From Amyloporia xantha (Eukaryota > Basidiomycota > Agaricomycetes > Polyporales > Adustoporiaceae), in assembly GCA_036971615.1 (NCBI GenBank), contig JAYKKR010000026.1:558001-622000 (forward strand): a stretch of 64,000 nt of DNA, written 5' to 3'. Under the pieces are notes generated by a model that was given only the letters and a program-made list of their open reading frames with translations, ran no database searches and had not been told where the DNA came from. The number at the start of each line of letters is the position of its first letter. Position 1 is the first letter of the stretch. This document shows positions 1 to 11,108 of this stretch, piece by piece. The position numbers and the translations under genes were made by a program.

Positions 1-1261
1 TGATGAAACAGACAGATGGATGTTAGACACCCCAACAGCCCAGCAATATGATAAGCCGAAGGTTCTGAACGTTAGAGACTGAAGTTGCATGATGCATTCA
101 ACCCTACTCTTAGATGCATCATGCCACTCCATATCCGCTGTAAAAGCCCTACTGCTTCCCCATATGTCTATCAACATACGAACTGGCTACTCACCTTTTC
201 AATCTCTCCGTCAAGTACAAGAATGTTGAGCAGCATCTCGGTATGTTCAACGCTGAGTTGTGTCTCGGTGATACGACTTTTGCTGAAGAATGCAAGGACC
301 TGCTGCGCGGTTGGATAAGGAGGGGCAGCAGAGATCGAATATATCGGCTGTGTGCGTGAAGATGATCCGTCGAATCCCGATCTCTGTTTGGGAAGACTCT
401 GGAAGAATTGAATATGAACGGGAGACAGCAATACAAGATGATACTAGGGGTGATGTCATGGACAAAACGCACTCGATCACGAACAAAGCGAAGACAAGCA
501 CTGCAGAGCAGCTTGATAAACTCAGTATCGAGCTCGTTATCCGTGTACCACGGCCCACCAGTCATCTCGACAGATGGTTCAAGATGGGAAAGCATGTAAA
601 TCTTGCGCGTAGGGAACTGCACGTGGTTTTTGACCGCTTTGATGAGTTGCTTTTGGGTCAATGACTTGAGACAGCGGTCGATGACAGTCTGGTGCAGCCC
701 AGTCTTCGCCTTCAGATGCTTCGTCCAGATGCCTACACAACACTACGATCAGCTGGGAAACAATCCTTCGAACAATATTGTTACATACCCTCGTTTCCAG
801 ACGTCTGAATGTGGCTGAGAACCATGTTCTCCTCACCACTCATATCCTTCTTGCTGCACAGACACGTGAGCGGACCCAAGGCAAAAATCACATCGGAATA
901 ACATACACATCCATCTCCTTCTTCATCACAACACGAAACGAGACAACACCTTTGGTGTCTTTCAGCACCTTGAACAGCCCCTGCAAGTTCGTAATGATCA
1001 GTCAGCTCCGTAGTATGCCAGTCTTATCACCGCGCATGGACGTACCGCGCCCAACAAGAAGTTAATCGCATCCATGCGCGCAGACGCATCTGGAACGAGC
1101 GCATCGCACTCCTTCTGTGATAGAGTCTAAGGTTGATATGCATTCAAGGAATGTGAGACCACGTTCAGGAACGATAGATATTGGTTATGCACCTTCTTCG
1201 GATCAGCGAGGGCAGCCTGATGCAGCTTCTGCTCCAGCGAGTTCAACTTGCGCCCACTCAT
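1..1261 (-). CDS. RNA polymerase III subunit RPC34/RPC6, left tandem copy (partial)
   Basis: Paralogue of the complete gene at 1950-4062. Exons read on the minus strand: 1261-1193, 1126-1046, 980-909, 849-789, 732-473, 398-195; the C-terminal exon would lie beyond the window. The protein has the winged-helix layout of RPC34: an N-terminal helix (start MSGRKLNSLEQK), then segments containing SGNEGIW, LTQKQLIKAVK and a GGPWYTDNELDTEF motif typical of the family. In the polymerase III enzyme this subunit takes part in promoter opening and contacts TFIIIB. Oddity: the intron that separates KAVK from FPTRK in the neighbour is nearly deleted here, leaving four in-frame residues (NHVQ). Similarity to the neighbour stops near position 55, before the last exon should begin, so the copy may be truncated. 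All six exons visible are open. Confidence 0.75.
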
Positions 1262-1949
1262 TGTTGTAGCTATCCAACAACTGTCCAAAGACAAGATATG
1301 GCCTAACCGTCTGGGCAGCTTTGCAAGATAGTCTTGATCAGTCCGGAATATACTGAGGACTTCGCAAACTGCCGGGCTAGCCGCCCGTGTACTATACGCG
1401 TCAACATGCATCAACAACGCGTACAGTTAGCAAGTAAGAATGTAGAACACCGTGTGCAATTCCGTTGCTCGCGTTTGCTTGCCCCATGAGCAGAGCCTTT
1501 GCGCAGCTCGTGTATGCGTCCTAAGACTTACGTTTTTGTCTCGAGCTCACCATAATGACATGAAATAGCACCGTTGGTAATTGTGCTGTCATCGGCCCAG
1601 TGAGGTTACGATTTCAGGTACCATGGCAGCGCGTACTGGAGCAGACAGTTATAAAGCCGAACGACTATCTTCAGCTATATTGATCAAGCAACGGAGACTA
1701 TTTGAAATGCCTGATTGAAGGCAGACGCTTGAGACGATTGCAACGCCTGGCTTTACTAGTAGGAGACAGTGATGCGTTGTCACTGGACACTCTGCCTACG
1801 TAGACCGTCCCTCTCACAGACGATTATGTACGGTAGTCTCCAAGCAACCAGAATACATGATCTTTTGTGATTGCCCACTCGTTTGCATTGAGTATCGCTG
1901 TTTAGAAGCATAAGACAAGCCACCCCTGAGCACCCTGTTCGCCTCGGAG
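1262..1949. other. Intergenic spacer between the tandem RPC34 copies
   Basis: Holds the 3' flank of the complete RPC34 copy and the 5' flank of the partial copy. About 60 bases just upstream of the start at 1261 resemble the flank upstream of 4062. No other gene is supported. Confidence 0.5.
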
Positions 1950-4062
1950 TCACTCCCTACCGACAATCGCAGCACTCAACCAGTCTCCGTAATATACACA
2001 TTCCTTAGGTTCCACCGGACCCCCTGTCTTGCAGAAGTCAAACGTCGGGCAGCGCATACATGGAGCCTGCGCCAGTCCGGATGCCGCGCGCTCCTGTTTG
2101 ACAGCACGATAAACGTACGCATACGAGCCGTAATCATCCGCCATATCCATGCCCTGACCTCCAGACACATCGGCGGTAACGGGAGAAGAGGAGCGCTTGA
2201 CTTTGGAAGAAGATTTGGACGTCGATTTTGACTTGGACCTCGACTTTTTGGCACGGCGCGAAGAGTCGTCGGAGGCAGTGTCAGAAGACTCTGTGTCGCT
2301 GTCGCTCTCGGACGCGGAGTCGTGTTTACGCTTCTTGCTCTTGCTCTTGCTCTTGCTCTTGCTTTTAGCCTTGCTTTTGCTTCCTTTCTTCCTTCGGCTC
2401 TTCCCGTCATCCTCTGAATCACCATCGCTGTCCTCGTCGCTATCATCATCCCGGCGTTTCCGTTTCTTTTGTTTGCGCCTCCTCTCGCGGTCCGAGTCCT
2501 CGTCACTGTCCTCGCTCTCGCTGTCCCTCTCTTTTCTCCGCTTCTTCCTTGACTTCGTCTTCTTGTCCTCGGCTTCCGATTCCGATTCCTCGTCTGAGTC
2601 AGACGACCTGCTTTTCTTGCTCCGCTTTCGTTTTAAACTTCGTGAATCACCCTCCTTCTCCTTGCCCCTTCGTTTGCGCTTCATGCTTTCGGTATCGACA
2701 TCGTCCTCGCTGCCATTCTCCTCCTGCGCACCTTGTGCACTCATACTGGATTCCCAGAGTGCGGCACCGAAGGCTGGTACCTAACGAAATTGATAACTAA
2801 TTAGATACCGTCATAAGTCGAAGTTTTGAACGTTGGAGCCCGTAGTTGCATGATGCTACAGCATATCCGTTGTGGAAGCCTCTACTGTCACCCAGACTGG
2901 ATGACCATCATGAGCGAACTAGCTACTAACCTTTTCAATCTCTCCGTCAAGAACAAGAACATTGAGCAGCATCTCGGCATGTTCAACGCTGAGTTGTGTC
3001 TCGGTGATACGACTCTTGCTGAGGAACGTGAGAACTTGTTGTGCGGTTGGATAAGGAGGGGCAGCCGAGATCGGATATATTGGCTGCGTACGTGAAGACG
3101 ATTCGTCGGATCCTGACCTCTGCTTGGGAAGACTCTGTTGGGAATGACATAAGTAAGGGATAACGACGCAGGCAATAGTAGGGATCCTGTTATGGAAAAG
3201 ACGCACTCGATCACGGACAAAGCGAAGACAGGCGCTGCAGAGCAGCTTGATAAACTCGGTATCTAGCTCGTTATCCGTGTACCACGGACCGCCAGTCATC
3301 TCGACGGACGGATCAAGATGGAAGAGCATGTAGATCTTGCGCGTAGGGAACTACAAGTGGAGTCATCTGAGCATTTATTGCATTGACTGGAAGTAAAATG
3401 CAGGAGTTTGAGCCGAGACATACTTTGACAGACTTGACTGCTTTGATGAGCTGCTTTTGGGTCAATGACTTCAGGCAGCGGTCGATGACAGTCTGGTGCA
3501 GCTCGGTCTTCGCTTTGAGGTGCTTCGTCCATATCCCTACACAGCGCTACGATTAGTTGTGCAGAATATTTCGAAAAATAATGGCTACATACCCTCATTT
3601 CCGGACGCCTGGATGTGGCTGAGAACCATGCTCTCCTCGCCACTCATATCCTTCTTACTGCACAGAGATGTATGAGCGAACCCAAGGCGACAATCAGGTA
3701 GGAATAGCATACACATCCATCTCCTTCTTCATCACCGCACGAAACGAGACAACGCCTTTGGTGTCCTTCAGCGCCTTGAATAACCCCTGCAAGTTTGGAA
3801 TAATCAGTCAGCTCAGCATACTAGTCTACCACCGCTCATGGACGTACCGTGCCCAGCAAAAAGTTGATCGCGGCCATGCGCGCAGACGCATCTGGAACGA
3901 GTGCATCGCACTCCTTTTGCGACAGAGTCTAAGGTGCATATGCATTCAAGAAATGTGAGACCGCGTTAGGAACGATAGATATTGGTTACGCACCTTCTTC
4001 GGATCAGCGAGTGCTGCCTGATGCAGCTTCTGCTCAAGCGAGTTCAACTTTCGCCCACTCAT
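1950..4062 (-). CDS. RPC34: RNA polymerase III subunit RPC34/RPC6, complete copy
   Basis: Exons 4062-3994, 3928-3848, 3786-3715, 3653-3593, 3536-3424, 3350-3207, 3134-2931 and 2780-1950 sum to 1575 bases (524 residues, in frame). The winged-helix region carries SGNEGIWTKHLK, LTQKQLIKAVK and GGPWYTDNELDTEF. After DGEIEKVPAFGAALWE follows a tail of about 180 residues made almost only of Lys, Arg, Ser, Asp and Glu, including five KS dipeptides in a row. The end has the C-x2-C-x5-C-x9-C arrangement (starting CMRCPTFDFC) that holds the iron-sulphur cluster in RPC34 relatives. Yeast RPC34 is about 317 residues, so the acidic/basic tail is the main size gain. The subunit acts in the nucleus in transcription of tRNA and 5S genes. 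Fourth-exon acceptor (CTT/AAG at 3654) was chosen because it alone keeps frame. Confidence 0.88.
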
Positions 4063-4513
4063 TGTCGTAGTTGTCCCAAGACAAAATACGCCTCGTCTGG
4101 GCTGAGTCTAAGCAGGCGGGGATGGCGACTTTTGAGTCATCGACCAAGTCGTCCACCGCAAAAAGTGATCGAGATCAAACACCAATCAAACGCGGTCTAA
4201 AGTTACAAACCCTAACCCTTCTTCCAAACCCATTGCTGCACTGAGTGCCTGCCTTCGTCTCGACGTCATGTAAGCCAGGTCGTTCGCCATTTATGCGGAT
4301 AACAATCAGTCCATGTCTCAATATTGAATGCTGTACATTAAAGTGCCACATTTAGAGGTACCGTAGTAGCAATACAGGTTCAAGCATTACACAGCATGAT
4401 CAAGGTAACATGATAGGCGACAACACACAAATGGCTTTTCCGAGATTATAAGAAGCACAGCGCAGTTCCACAGGTCAAGAAGATGGCAAGGGACCAAAGC
4501 ATGAGCATCAGAG
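4063..4513. other. Intergenic; two telomere-like CCCTAA-type units
   Basis: No gene seen. Positions 4207-4220 read AAACCCTAACCCTT, two near-units of the fungal telomere repeat. It is too short to call an interstitial telomere. Confidence 0.3.
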
Positions 4514-5078
4514 TCAGTCAGCAACCGTCAATCCACGCAGGTCGGCCACCCAGAGAAACACTTCGAGAATGTTAAGAAGAGGGTCAGCGACTCCCACTCG
4601 CTTCTTACCCAGCCACACCCCATAGGCCGCAGTGTTAGCGAACGGCTGCATGTCTTCGATCAGATCGCTTCGCAAGAGCTGGTTGTACAGAGGCCTATTG
4701 GCGATGACCGCAAATACGATCGGCTTGATGATATCCAGATACTCGCAGTTAGTGGCCTTCATGTCCGGTTGGTATGCATGGAAGCCGCCAGAAATTTTCT
4801 ACAGACATACAGGTAACAACGTGCGAACATGAACGATGCCAGTAAGGACTCACCTGCGGGACGCAACATTTGAAGCAGTTGCCCGACGGAAGCTTCAATT
4901 CCTCCGCCCTCCAAATCTTCCAGACCTCATCACCCTCTGTAGCAATGTTATGGTCACATTGAGGGAGGATGTGACTGCGCCAGGTGAAAGACCCTAGCGC
5001 AAAACAGACAACGCATCCGCGAACTTTGAGTTTCTGCAGAGCAAGTTTAACTTGCTCTAGCCTGACATTCGGATGCAA
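4514..5078 (-). pseudogene. Fragment of cysteine-rich RecQ-helicase-type C-terminal region
   Basis: Two exons, 5078-4854 and 4798-4514, join in frame (169 residues) across a GTGAGT...TAG intron. The first has paired cysteines (GCVVC, then H-x4-C-x2-H, then GNCFKCCVPQ), and the second has CEYLDIIKPIVFAV and ends with a short WLG-x-LLNILEVFLWV segment. This spacing recalls the cysteine-rich tail attached to many dispersed RecQ-like helicases in basidiomycetes; that link is from memory of the family pattern and is unproven. No helicase motifs occur upstream, so this is either a 5'-truncated remnant or an independent small protein. It sits between the RPC34 genes and the transposon. Confidence 0.35.
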
Positions 5079-6006
5079 TCTGCGCTATCATCAATCGGAA
5101 TGAAATATGAAGTTGTAGACAGCATCACTTTTCCGCCGGGATCTTGTGTTCAAAGAGACGAGTGGGTAACGGATAATTGGGCTGCTGTGAACGATGGAGC
5201 AAGTCAGTTGAAGGAGAGACGTCAAATTTGGAAAGTAGAGCGCATATATGCTGCGGCGAGGAGTCTCGTAGTCAGTACCTCCTGAGCAAACGCCGAATAC
5301 ACAGTCATTGTTTCTTTCAATTGACACCTGTCAAGGAAAAAGACATATAGTGATTGAAAATGTTGGATCAATGAGGTTATAATGGCTCGGAACACTTACT
5401 GTGATATCGGGATGGTGGTTGTTTGACGACGATGCAGGTATATGTAAGGAAAGGCTGTGTCCAGCGGTTAGTTTTTGCAATGGCGAGCAAGGCATAAGCA
5501 CGACATCCAAAATGTCAGGCTAAGGTGGGGTAGGCGGATGCAGCCAATTACATGGGAGTAAGGGTCTCTGTAAGGTCCTGAACTGCAGGATAAGGGACGG
5601 ATGACATTGGGCTATGATAGTGAAAATGAGACGCATATATGCGCATACATTGATCATAAAGTAATGAGAGAGTCTGGAAAATACACCTGTATAACATATA
5701 TCGTGCTATGCGACATCGCTATGCTACCCGAGCAAAATCGAAGCGGGACGGCAAACTCGAAACTCCTACTACAACCTATAACCTCTTCGGAGACGAAGCA
5801 CTCACCGTGAGGAGAATATTCTTGAACGCTAACGGTTACTCTTTCGACAGGTAAGCTGAGCAACTGTTGTCAGTCTGCTGGTGGTAAGACGAAAAGCTCG
5901 ACTTCGACAAGGCCAACGCGTGCTTCGACCTGATATTGGTCGCGTCCAGCACGTGATATGTTTACTTAATCCACGTGATTCTAGACGCGACGCGATGATT
6001 GCGACC
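5079..6006. other. Stretch with no supported gene
   Basis: Several short open frames exist on both strands, but none shows family motifs, splice-consistent extensions or a duplicate elsewhere in the window. I see nothing firm here. Confidence 0.4.
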
Positions 6007-6014
6007 CGCCGGAG
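6007..6014. repeat. Target-site duplication, left (CGCCGGAG)
   Basis: The 8 bases CGCCGGAG directly precede the left end of the transposon and recur at 6435-6442 directly after its right end. Confidence 0.75.
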
Positions 6015-6434
6015 AGGACCCCGGCTAATCCCCCAGGAGCCTCGATGCCTAAAAGTCCGAAAATGGGGGTCGAGGACCCAAAATGTTCGATACAAAATGT
6101 CCGAAAAGGGGGTCAAAGGGGCGGCATGTTGGATGCTATTTTGGCCCGAAAAGACCCCTTCCAGGCTGAGGTCCGATCCGGAAGGGGTCCGAAACGTCCG
6201 TTTGGGGGGGTATCGGACGGTATCCCACGTGGACTGCCCGCAAATGGACTGGACTTCCGGGCAGTGCCGGCGCAGTAGGCGCCGGGAAAGTCGGGCGACG
6301 TTCGATCTTTTCTGGGTCCGAAAATCGAACCAAACGCTTGAGGTTCGATCTTTTTTGTCCGAATCAGGCAACATCTCTAGGTCCGAAAGTGGGTCTCCAG
6401 GGATCGAGGCTCTAGGGGGATTAGCCGGGGTCCT
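6015..6434. mobile_element. Non-autonomous DNA transposon (MITE), 420 bp
   Basis: The left end AGGACCCCGGCTAATCCCCC (6015-6034) is matched exactly in inverted orientation at 6415-6434, and the match continues with two mismatches through a GAGCCTCGAT core. An identical 8-base direct repeat flanks both ends. The inside holds several copies of TCCGAAA and TTCGATC in both orientations and could fold on itself. There is no transposase. An 8-base duplication fits the hAT superfamily and also the KDZ elements common in basidiomycetes; the ends alone do not decide between them. The 222-residue open frame crossing the element is not credible as a gene. Confidence 0.8.
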
Positions 6435-6442
6435 CGCCGGAG
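6435..6442. repeat. Target-site duplication, right (CGCCGGAG)
   Basis: Exact copy of the 8 bases at 6007-6014, abutting the right inverted end of the 420-base element. Confidence 0.75.
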
Positions 6443-6613
6443 GCGCCTCGTTTTGGCAGACTACCAGTTGTTTCCTTGTCTCCCTCGTGCAAGCTCCAAA
6501 CTCACATCTTTCAGAGAGCGAACAGGAAGACGATTACCTTCTTCTCTGAACGAATCTAAGAGAGTTACTTATCTGAGGCTCAGGCGCCGCGCCAACCACC
6601 CTACAAATATAAA

Positions 6614-7498
6614 ATGACATCACTTTACGTGGAACAGACGGACCAGGACGACTTACTCTCATATTTTGATAGGAGTGCTACAGTGGTGCAAGAGTCTCTA
6701 CAGCGGTAAGGAGGTGTATACAGCTCCAATCTCGCTACCAAGCTTACTTGGCGGTCAATTTTTCTAGACTTGAGCAAAGATATGCCCGACCTGGTGCGGG
6801 ATTCCTTGTCAAGTCCTTCCAAGAGCACCCAATCCGCTCGGTATGCTGATATGCTGATACTCGTGAGGCTCCAGTTCTAACTCGTCCTTTCTCCAAGACC
6901 TTCCTGTCTGTCTTTGCTTTCTTAAGCCTGTTACCAACACTCTCCTTCGTGTAGGTGTCTTAAATTCTTCTGGACGTATCTCACGTGTCATTTTCCTCTA
7001 TGCAGAGGATTCTCGGTATTTGTCTTTGCCGCCTTCACTTTCATCTCGCTAGCAAGCGCACTCTTCTCAGCTACCATGGTTGTATCTTTGATCGGTATGT
7101 CTAACAGCGTAGAATATTCGGAAAAAGAATGTTTATAACCGAATCCAGGAATCATTCTTGCCGCCATACTCGCCATACTCCTGAGCGTCGCTGCATTCCT
7201 GACAGCCTCAGGGGTTGGGATCTATCTCGCCTTCCGGCTTGTTCTACTCGTCCGCCAGGACGGCCCACGGAGTGGGGTCTCTAATTGGGCACGAGAGTCT
7301 AAGATGGTCTTCTTCAAATATGATCCGGCATCAGATTCGACGTCGGGCTCTGGAATACAGAAAGAAGAGGAATTTGTGGGGAGTGGCCCACAAGAAGCGA
7401 TAGTTATCGGAACAGTCGATGTTGGTGATGCTTTGAAGGAGGCAGACTACGGACAAGATCCGGACGTGGCAGCGGCGGAGGAGACAAAGTCGTCCTAA
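6614..7498 (+). CDS. Promethin/LDO-like small membrane protein
   Basis: Exons 6614-6705, 6768-6840, 6898-6950, 7006-7094 and 7149-7498 sum to 657 bases (218 residues, in frame), starting MTSLYVEQTDQDD. A soluble N-terminal stretch of about 55 residues is followed by three closely spaced hydrophobic segments (about 56-73, 74-102 and 103-130) broken by short turns, then a charged tail of about 85 residues ending ETKSS. This hydrophobic hairpin pattern, with the LSLLPTLSFVGFSVF motif region, resembles the promethin/LDAF1 and yeast LDO16/45 proteins, which sit at endoplasmic-reticulum/lipid-droplet contact sites with seipin. The family call rests on topology and motif flavour only. The gene is divergent from the FunK1 cluster that begins downstream and shares no sequence with it. 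Confidence 0.55.
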
Positions 7499-8237
7499 CT
7501 GATTGTACTGGCATCGTTGTACTTCTACTGCTGCTTTCGAGTGTCCTAATGCTTAACTTACCTTTCTTAATTGCTCTCAGTTTATGCGTGTTTAGACATC
7601 GATCCTGTCACTGGTGAACTGACTGTCCGAACGGCGAAACCGCTCCAAATGAAATTACTAAAGGCTACGGAAAGATAGATGTCCTCGACTATATATACAG
7701 TTTGATCCTCCGAGAAGTTGTAAATAGATCTCGCCACCGGTACTTACGCTACATGAAAATCGAACAGCAATAAGATATAAAATTACGAACAGAAGGTAAA
7801 AAGAAGCGTTTCCAGCTCGGCTGTAGTATTCACGAAGCAGTTTGCTTGCCAGACCTTGCCTTTCTGTCAAAGGACTCCCACAGGTGCACATCACTGGCTC
7901 GCCACGACGACCCCGAGACTTTGTTCTACGCGGGAGGTCGCGCATTGCGATTTGGGACGGAAGTTGCATTCCGAAATCATCCTGGAGGCCTAATGGCAAC
8001 TGCTTCGTCTTGACGGCTGAGCGCTGAAAACGAGACCTCGATAGAGAGAATGTTGAGACGAGTTGCTCCCGGCACATATAGCACGGAAGCACAAGAGATA
8101 TGGTCCGATGCAGCCGATAGAATACAAAATTCGTGGTCAATGATGACGATTGTGCGAGTGGGTGGGCCCTGGCGATTCTGCACAGACGACTTGAAGAACA
8201 CATGGTTTGAGAATGGTAAAGTGGTGGCGGACTTCTG
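7499..8237. other. Intergenic; 3' flank of FunK1 copy A
   Basis: About 100-250 bases next to FunK1 copy A (for example 8030-8075 and 8120-8237) resemble the 3' flanks of copies B, C, E and G, so the duplicated unit extends past the stop codon. The 432-residue open frame 7658-8956 is a shadow of copy A and its flank. Confidence 0.5.
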
Positions 8238-10987
8238 TCAAACAGTATTTGAAGAGGCTTTGCCGCGTACCGTCGCTCTCCTCGCTCGCTTCGACGGAGA
8301 AGCCTCCTCATCGGGATCAACGCGAGTCCGTTTGCTGCTCGACCTGCTCCGAGGAGCTGTTTCCAGTGGTGCATGGCAGGACTTTCGGAGCTGCTCGCTT
8401 TTGATGCTCGCGTGCGCTGCACGTCGGTTGCGACTTGGGATATCCGTACATGCCACATCCTGTGCAGTTGCATGATCGGCTTGAATATGGCCAGAGCCCT
8501 CTGCTTGGTGAGGGGATTGCAATTGGGTATCAGTCCGAGCGGGGCTGGAAAGGGGCTGAGATCGGGTAACGGATTGTGGAATGGCAGCGTCATCTTTAGG
8601 CCAATCTTCGCATGCAAGGGCTTCATCGAACTTGGCCAGGACAACTTCATGAGTGAGTGGAACCACTGTGCGCCCTCCCATCGAACAGTTCCACAGACAG
8701 ATCGTGCCGAATTCCCGCAGTAAAAGTGAAAGAGGCCGATTCCCAGGCACAGAGAGATGATTCGGTTTAAGTAGCCAACCGCGCTTCTGAAGGGAGCAGA
8801 GATATTCACAATCAGGCATGAAGAATGTTGTTCCTCCTGTTCTTCCGCCGGAATGACTATGCTCTGTGTGACGGAGCACAAGCCACACCAACAACCAATA
8901 GAACGACTCCAAGTCATGACGGGCTTCATGCATCGCACTACCCTCCAGGATTTCAATTGCCATGAAGTACAAGGTTCCCTAAGATGATACGTCAGTGAGG
9001 GTTTACGTCAGTGGGGTGGTCTATCTCGTACCGTTTGTGCCTTGGATATTTTCATAGTGGATTGAACAATCTCCGCACCGTGCTCGACGGGGGGCGAGTC
9101 AGACCGACTGCCTTCCCCGTTCTCCGAGCAATACGTTCTCCAAACGTATGTTTCCCAGTTGGCACGACTGACTTCCAAATTCTCTGACTGGAGAAACTGC
9201 TTCCAGTTGAAGCTATAGTCAAAGTCCCCGATGAAGCCCTTGAACGGAGCGTTCTCGGCGATCATCACGTTGCCTTCACTGATATCCCGATGGATCACAC
9301 CAGCCTTATAAGCCGTTCGATGCCCTATATGTGGACGACCTTAATCAGAGATGACAAATGTATTGATGTCTAACAAAATCGCCCACCTTTGATAGCATCT
9401 CGCAAGAGGGCCTCTACCAATTCTCGCGTGCTCTTAAAATGTGAGATCGATTTACCGACCGTTTTGACCGCTAGTCGCATGTGGCTCCGCTCGTGGTATG
9501 TTACTAATGACGGGTCGCGAAGGGAAGCCGATATAGTCCGATGGCAAACAACATACGGCAGCGGCGAAAGACGCTGCCGCTGGTCACCTGAAAGAGGTAT
9601 GGATGAAGCCCATCGGCAGGGCATGAGGAATCGGGGGGTGATGCGTTGGATTTGTCCGCGGGGGTAGTGAGCACGCTGGTCTCAAAGGCTCTTGCTTCGA
9701 CTTCGCCAAGATCCACGCCTGCGACCAATTGGGAAATGCCAAATTGAAGGATGGATTCATCGAGCAGATCGCCAAGTTCTTCATCCGTTTCGGCCGTGGA
9801 TTCGTGAGCACCAGCCTGAATCGCGTCATAGAAGCCCAGCTCAGACGAGTGAGTGACCAATCTCCATGAGTCTTTGAGGATCATAGTACTTCCGTCGGTG
9901 GTATCGTCCTTCAACGCTTCCCACACCATCGAAGCGCGAGAGAACAGACGCGGATTGATATACCGCAGCCTGAACGCAAAACATCTCGTCGAGCGTCCGT
10001 CAGGCTCGTCAACAGCCATCCATCGACACACTCTGCGCTCCTCAGAACTAAGTGGTCCTTTACCACTCTTCGCCAACAAGTCTTCCGCCCACTGGATGTC
10101 CTCGTCGTTCGGTACTTGAACTGTTGGGTCTGCGCCGACAACAATATCGGCATCTTCCAATGGGTGAACGAAACGCCACAGGAACTGTTGCATAATGGAA
10201 GGTTCGTCGTCGTAGCTGAATGGCTCGAAGACTATAGCAGCAGTGTGATCAAATCGAAAGATCCTTGCCACAGAGCCGTATATCCCCACGACGAAGACAA
10301 ACAGTCGACTCTGCGCAATCATGATATTTCGCGCATGCTTCGACAGTCGAATCAGTGTCTCATCGTGTTCAGGACTGCATTTTCCAAGAGGGTCGTCGTC
10401 ATCCAGCGGCATGACATCGAAAGCTAAGGAGATGTTTCTCCAATCCGGCGAGGATAAAGACATTGTGTCTTTTCCGGGAAGGGAGGCAATAATGGTAGGG
10501 ACTGATCTATGTCGCTCGTCATCGCACATCTTGTATGGAAGCTTGATCGCTTTGTCTTCGTTTCTGAGGAACACTAATCGTCTCGTGTCTGGGAAGTCTT
10601 CGACAAGTTTGTCCAGTTCGTGTACCTAGATCGTCGTCAATTTAGGTCACATCAAAGATGGCTTAAATACACATCATACGCACGTACAATCCGTGTGCAC
10701 AGTTCCGCTTCGCCGTCTGAGCTCCTTATACTCTTTTGTGGCGTCGCGCATAGCGAGTGCCCCGCTCTACTTGGCACATATATGTGGAGGTACTGGTTCA
10801 GATGATCGCAAAAGGGATTTATTTTGCAATCTATTTGGCTCGTAAAAGTTGGGTGTATGTTTTCGTCAGGAGTAGGCTGGAGGCTCGTCGTCGTCGAAAT
10901 TGGCATGGACCATGTGGCAGAGCGGCTGGACGCTCTACGAGATCCAGAGTTCAGGGAGGCGTCGTTTGACGAACCAGAGCTCGGCAT
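8238..10987 (-). pseudogene. FunK1-type protein kinase, copy A (frameshifted)
   Basis: Four-exon model 10987-10688, 10625-9387, 9324-9032, 8978-8238; the total is 2573 bases, two over a multiple of three. Kinase parts are recognisable: a Lys in a KDSWR motif, HRDIS-x-GN in the catalytic loop, DFD in place of DFG, a GTLYFMAIEIL segment and HEARHDLESFYW. The C-terminal tail is basic with an SKRTR/SKRARR nuclear-localisation flavour. Compared with intact copy C, which is close to identical over long stretches, A carries two extra bases near 9600-9606 (GGTATGGATG against GGTATATG). These shift the reading frame just before the end of exon 2, upstream of HRD. A three-base insertion (extra Leu in EALLRDAIKG) is in frame. 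Without an alternative intron, A cannot make a full kinase. Family members are fungal-specific kinases of largely unknown role. Confidence 0.8.
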
Positions 10988-11108
10988 AGTGAAAGATACT
11001 ACGTAAAGGATTGATACGGTTGAGGATAATTGTGAGAGAAGTTGAAAGGCTTCAAGAGTGGCTCTGCCACGGCCCACAATCTCCCACAATGTGCACGTTC
11101 ACGTGCTA

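Noticed and set aside
2197..2784. 195-codon Leu/Ser-rich plus-strand frame
   Set aside because: Antisense of the Lys/Ser/Asp/Glu tract of RPC34; its leucine run is only the complement of AAG/AGC repeats.
4207..4220. Telomere-like CCCTAACCCTT
   Set aside because: Just two units; not evidence of a chromosome end or interstitial telomere by itself.
5881..6549. 222-codon plus-strand open frame
   Set aside because: It runs straight through the 420-base MITE including both inverted ends and has no protein motif; chance open frame in GC-rich repeat DNA.
7658..8956. 432-codon minus-strand open frame
   Set aside because: Overlaps the well-supported exon 4 of FunK1 copy A in another frame and lacks family motifs; shadow frame.
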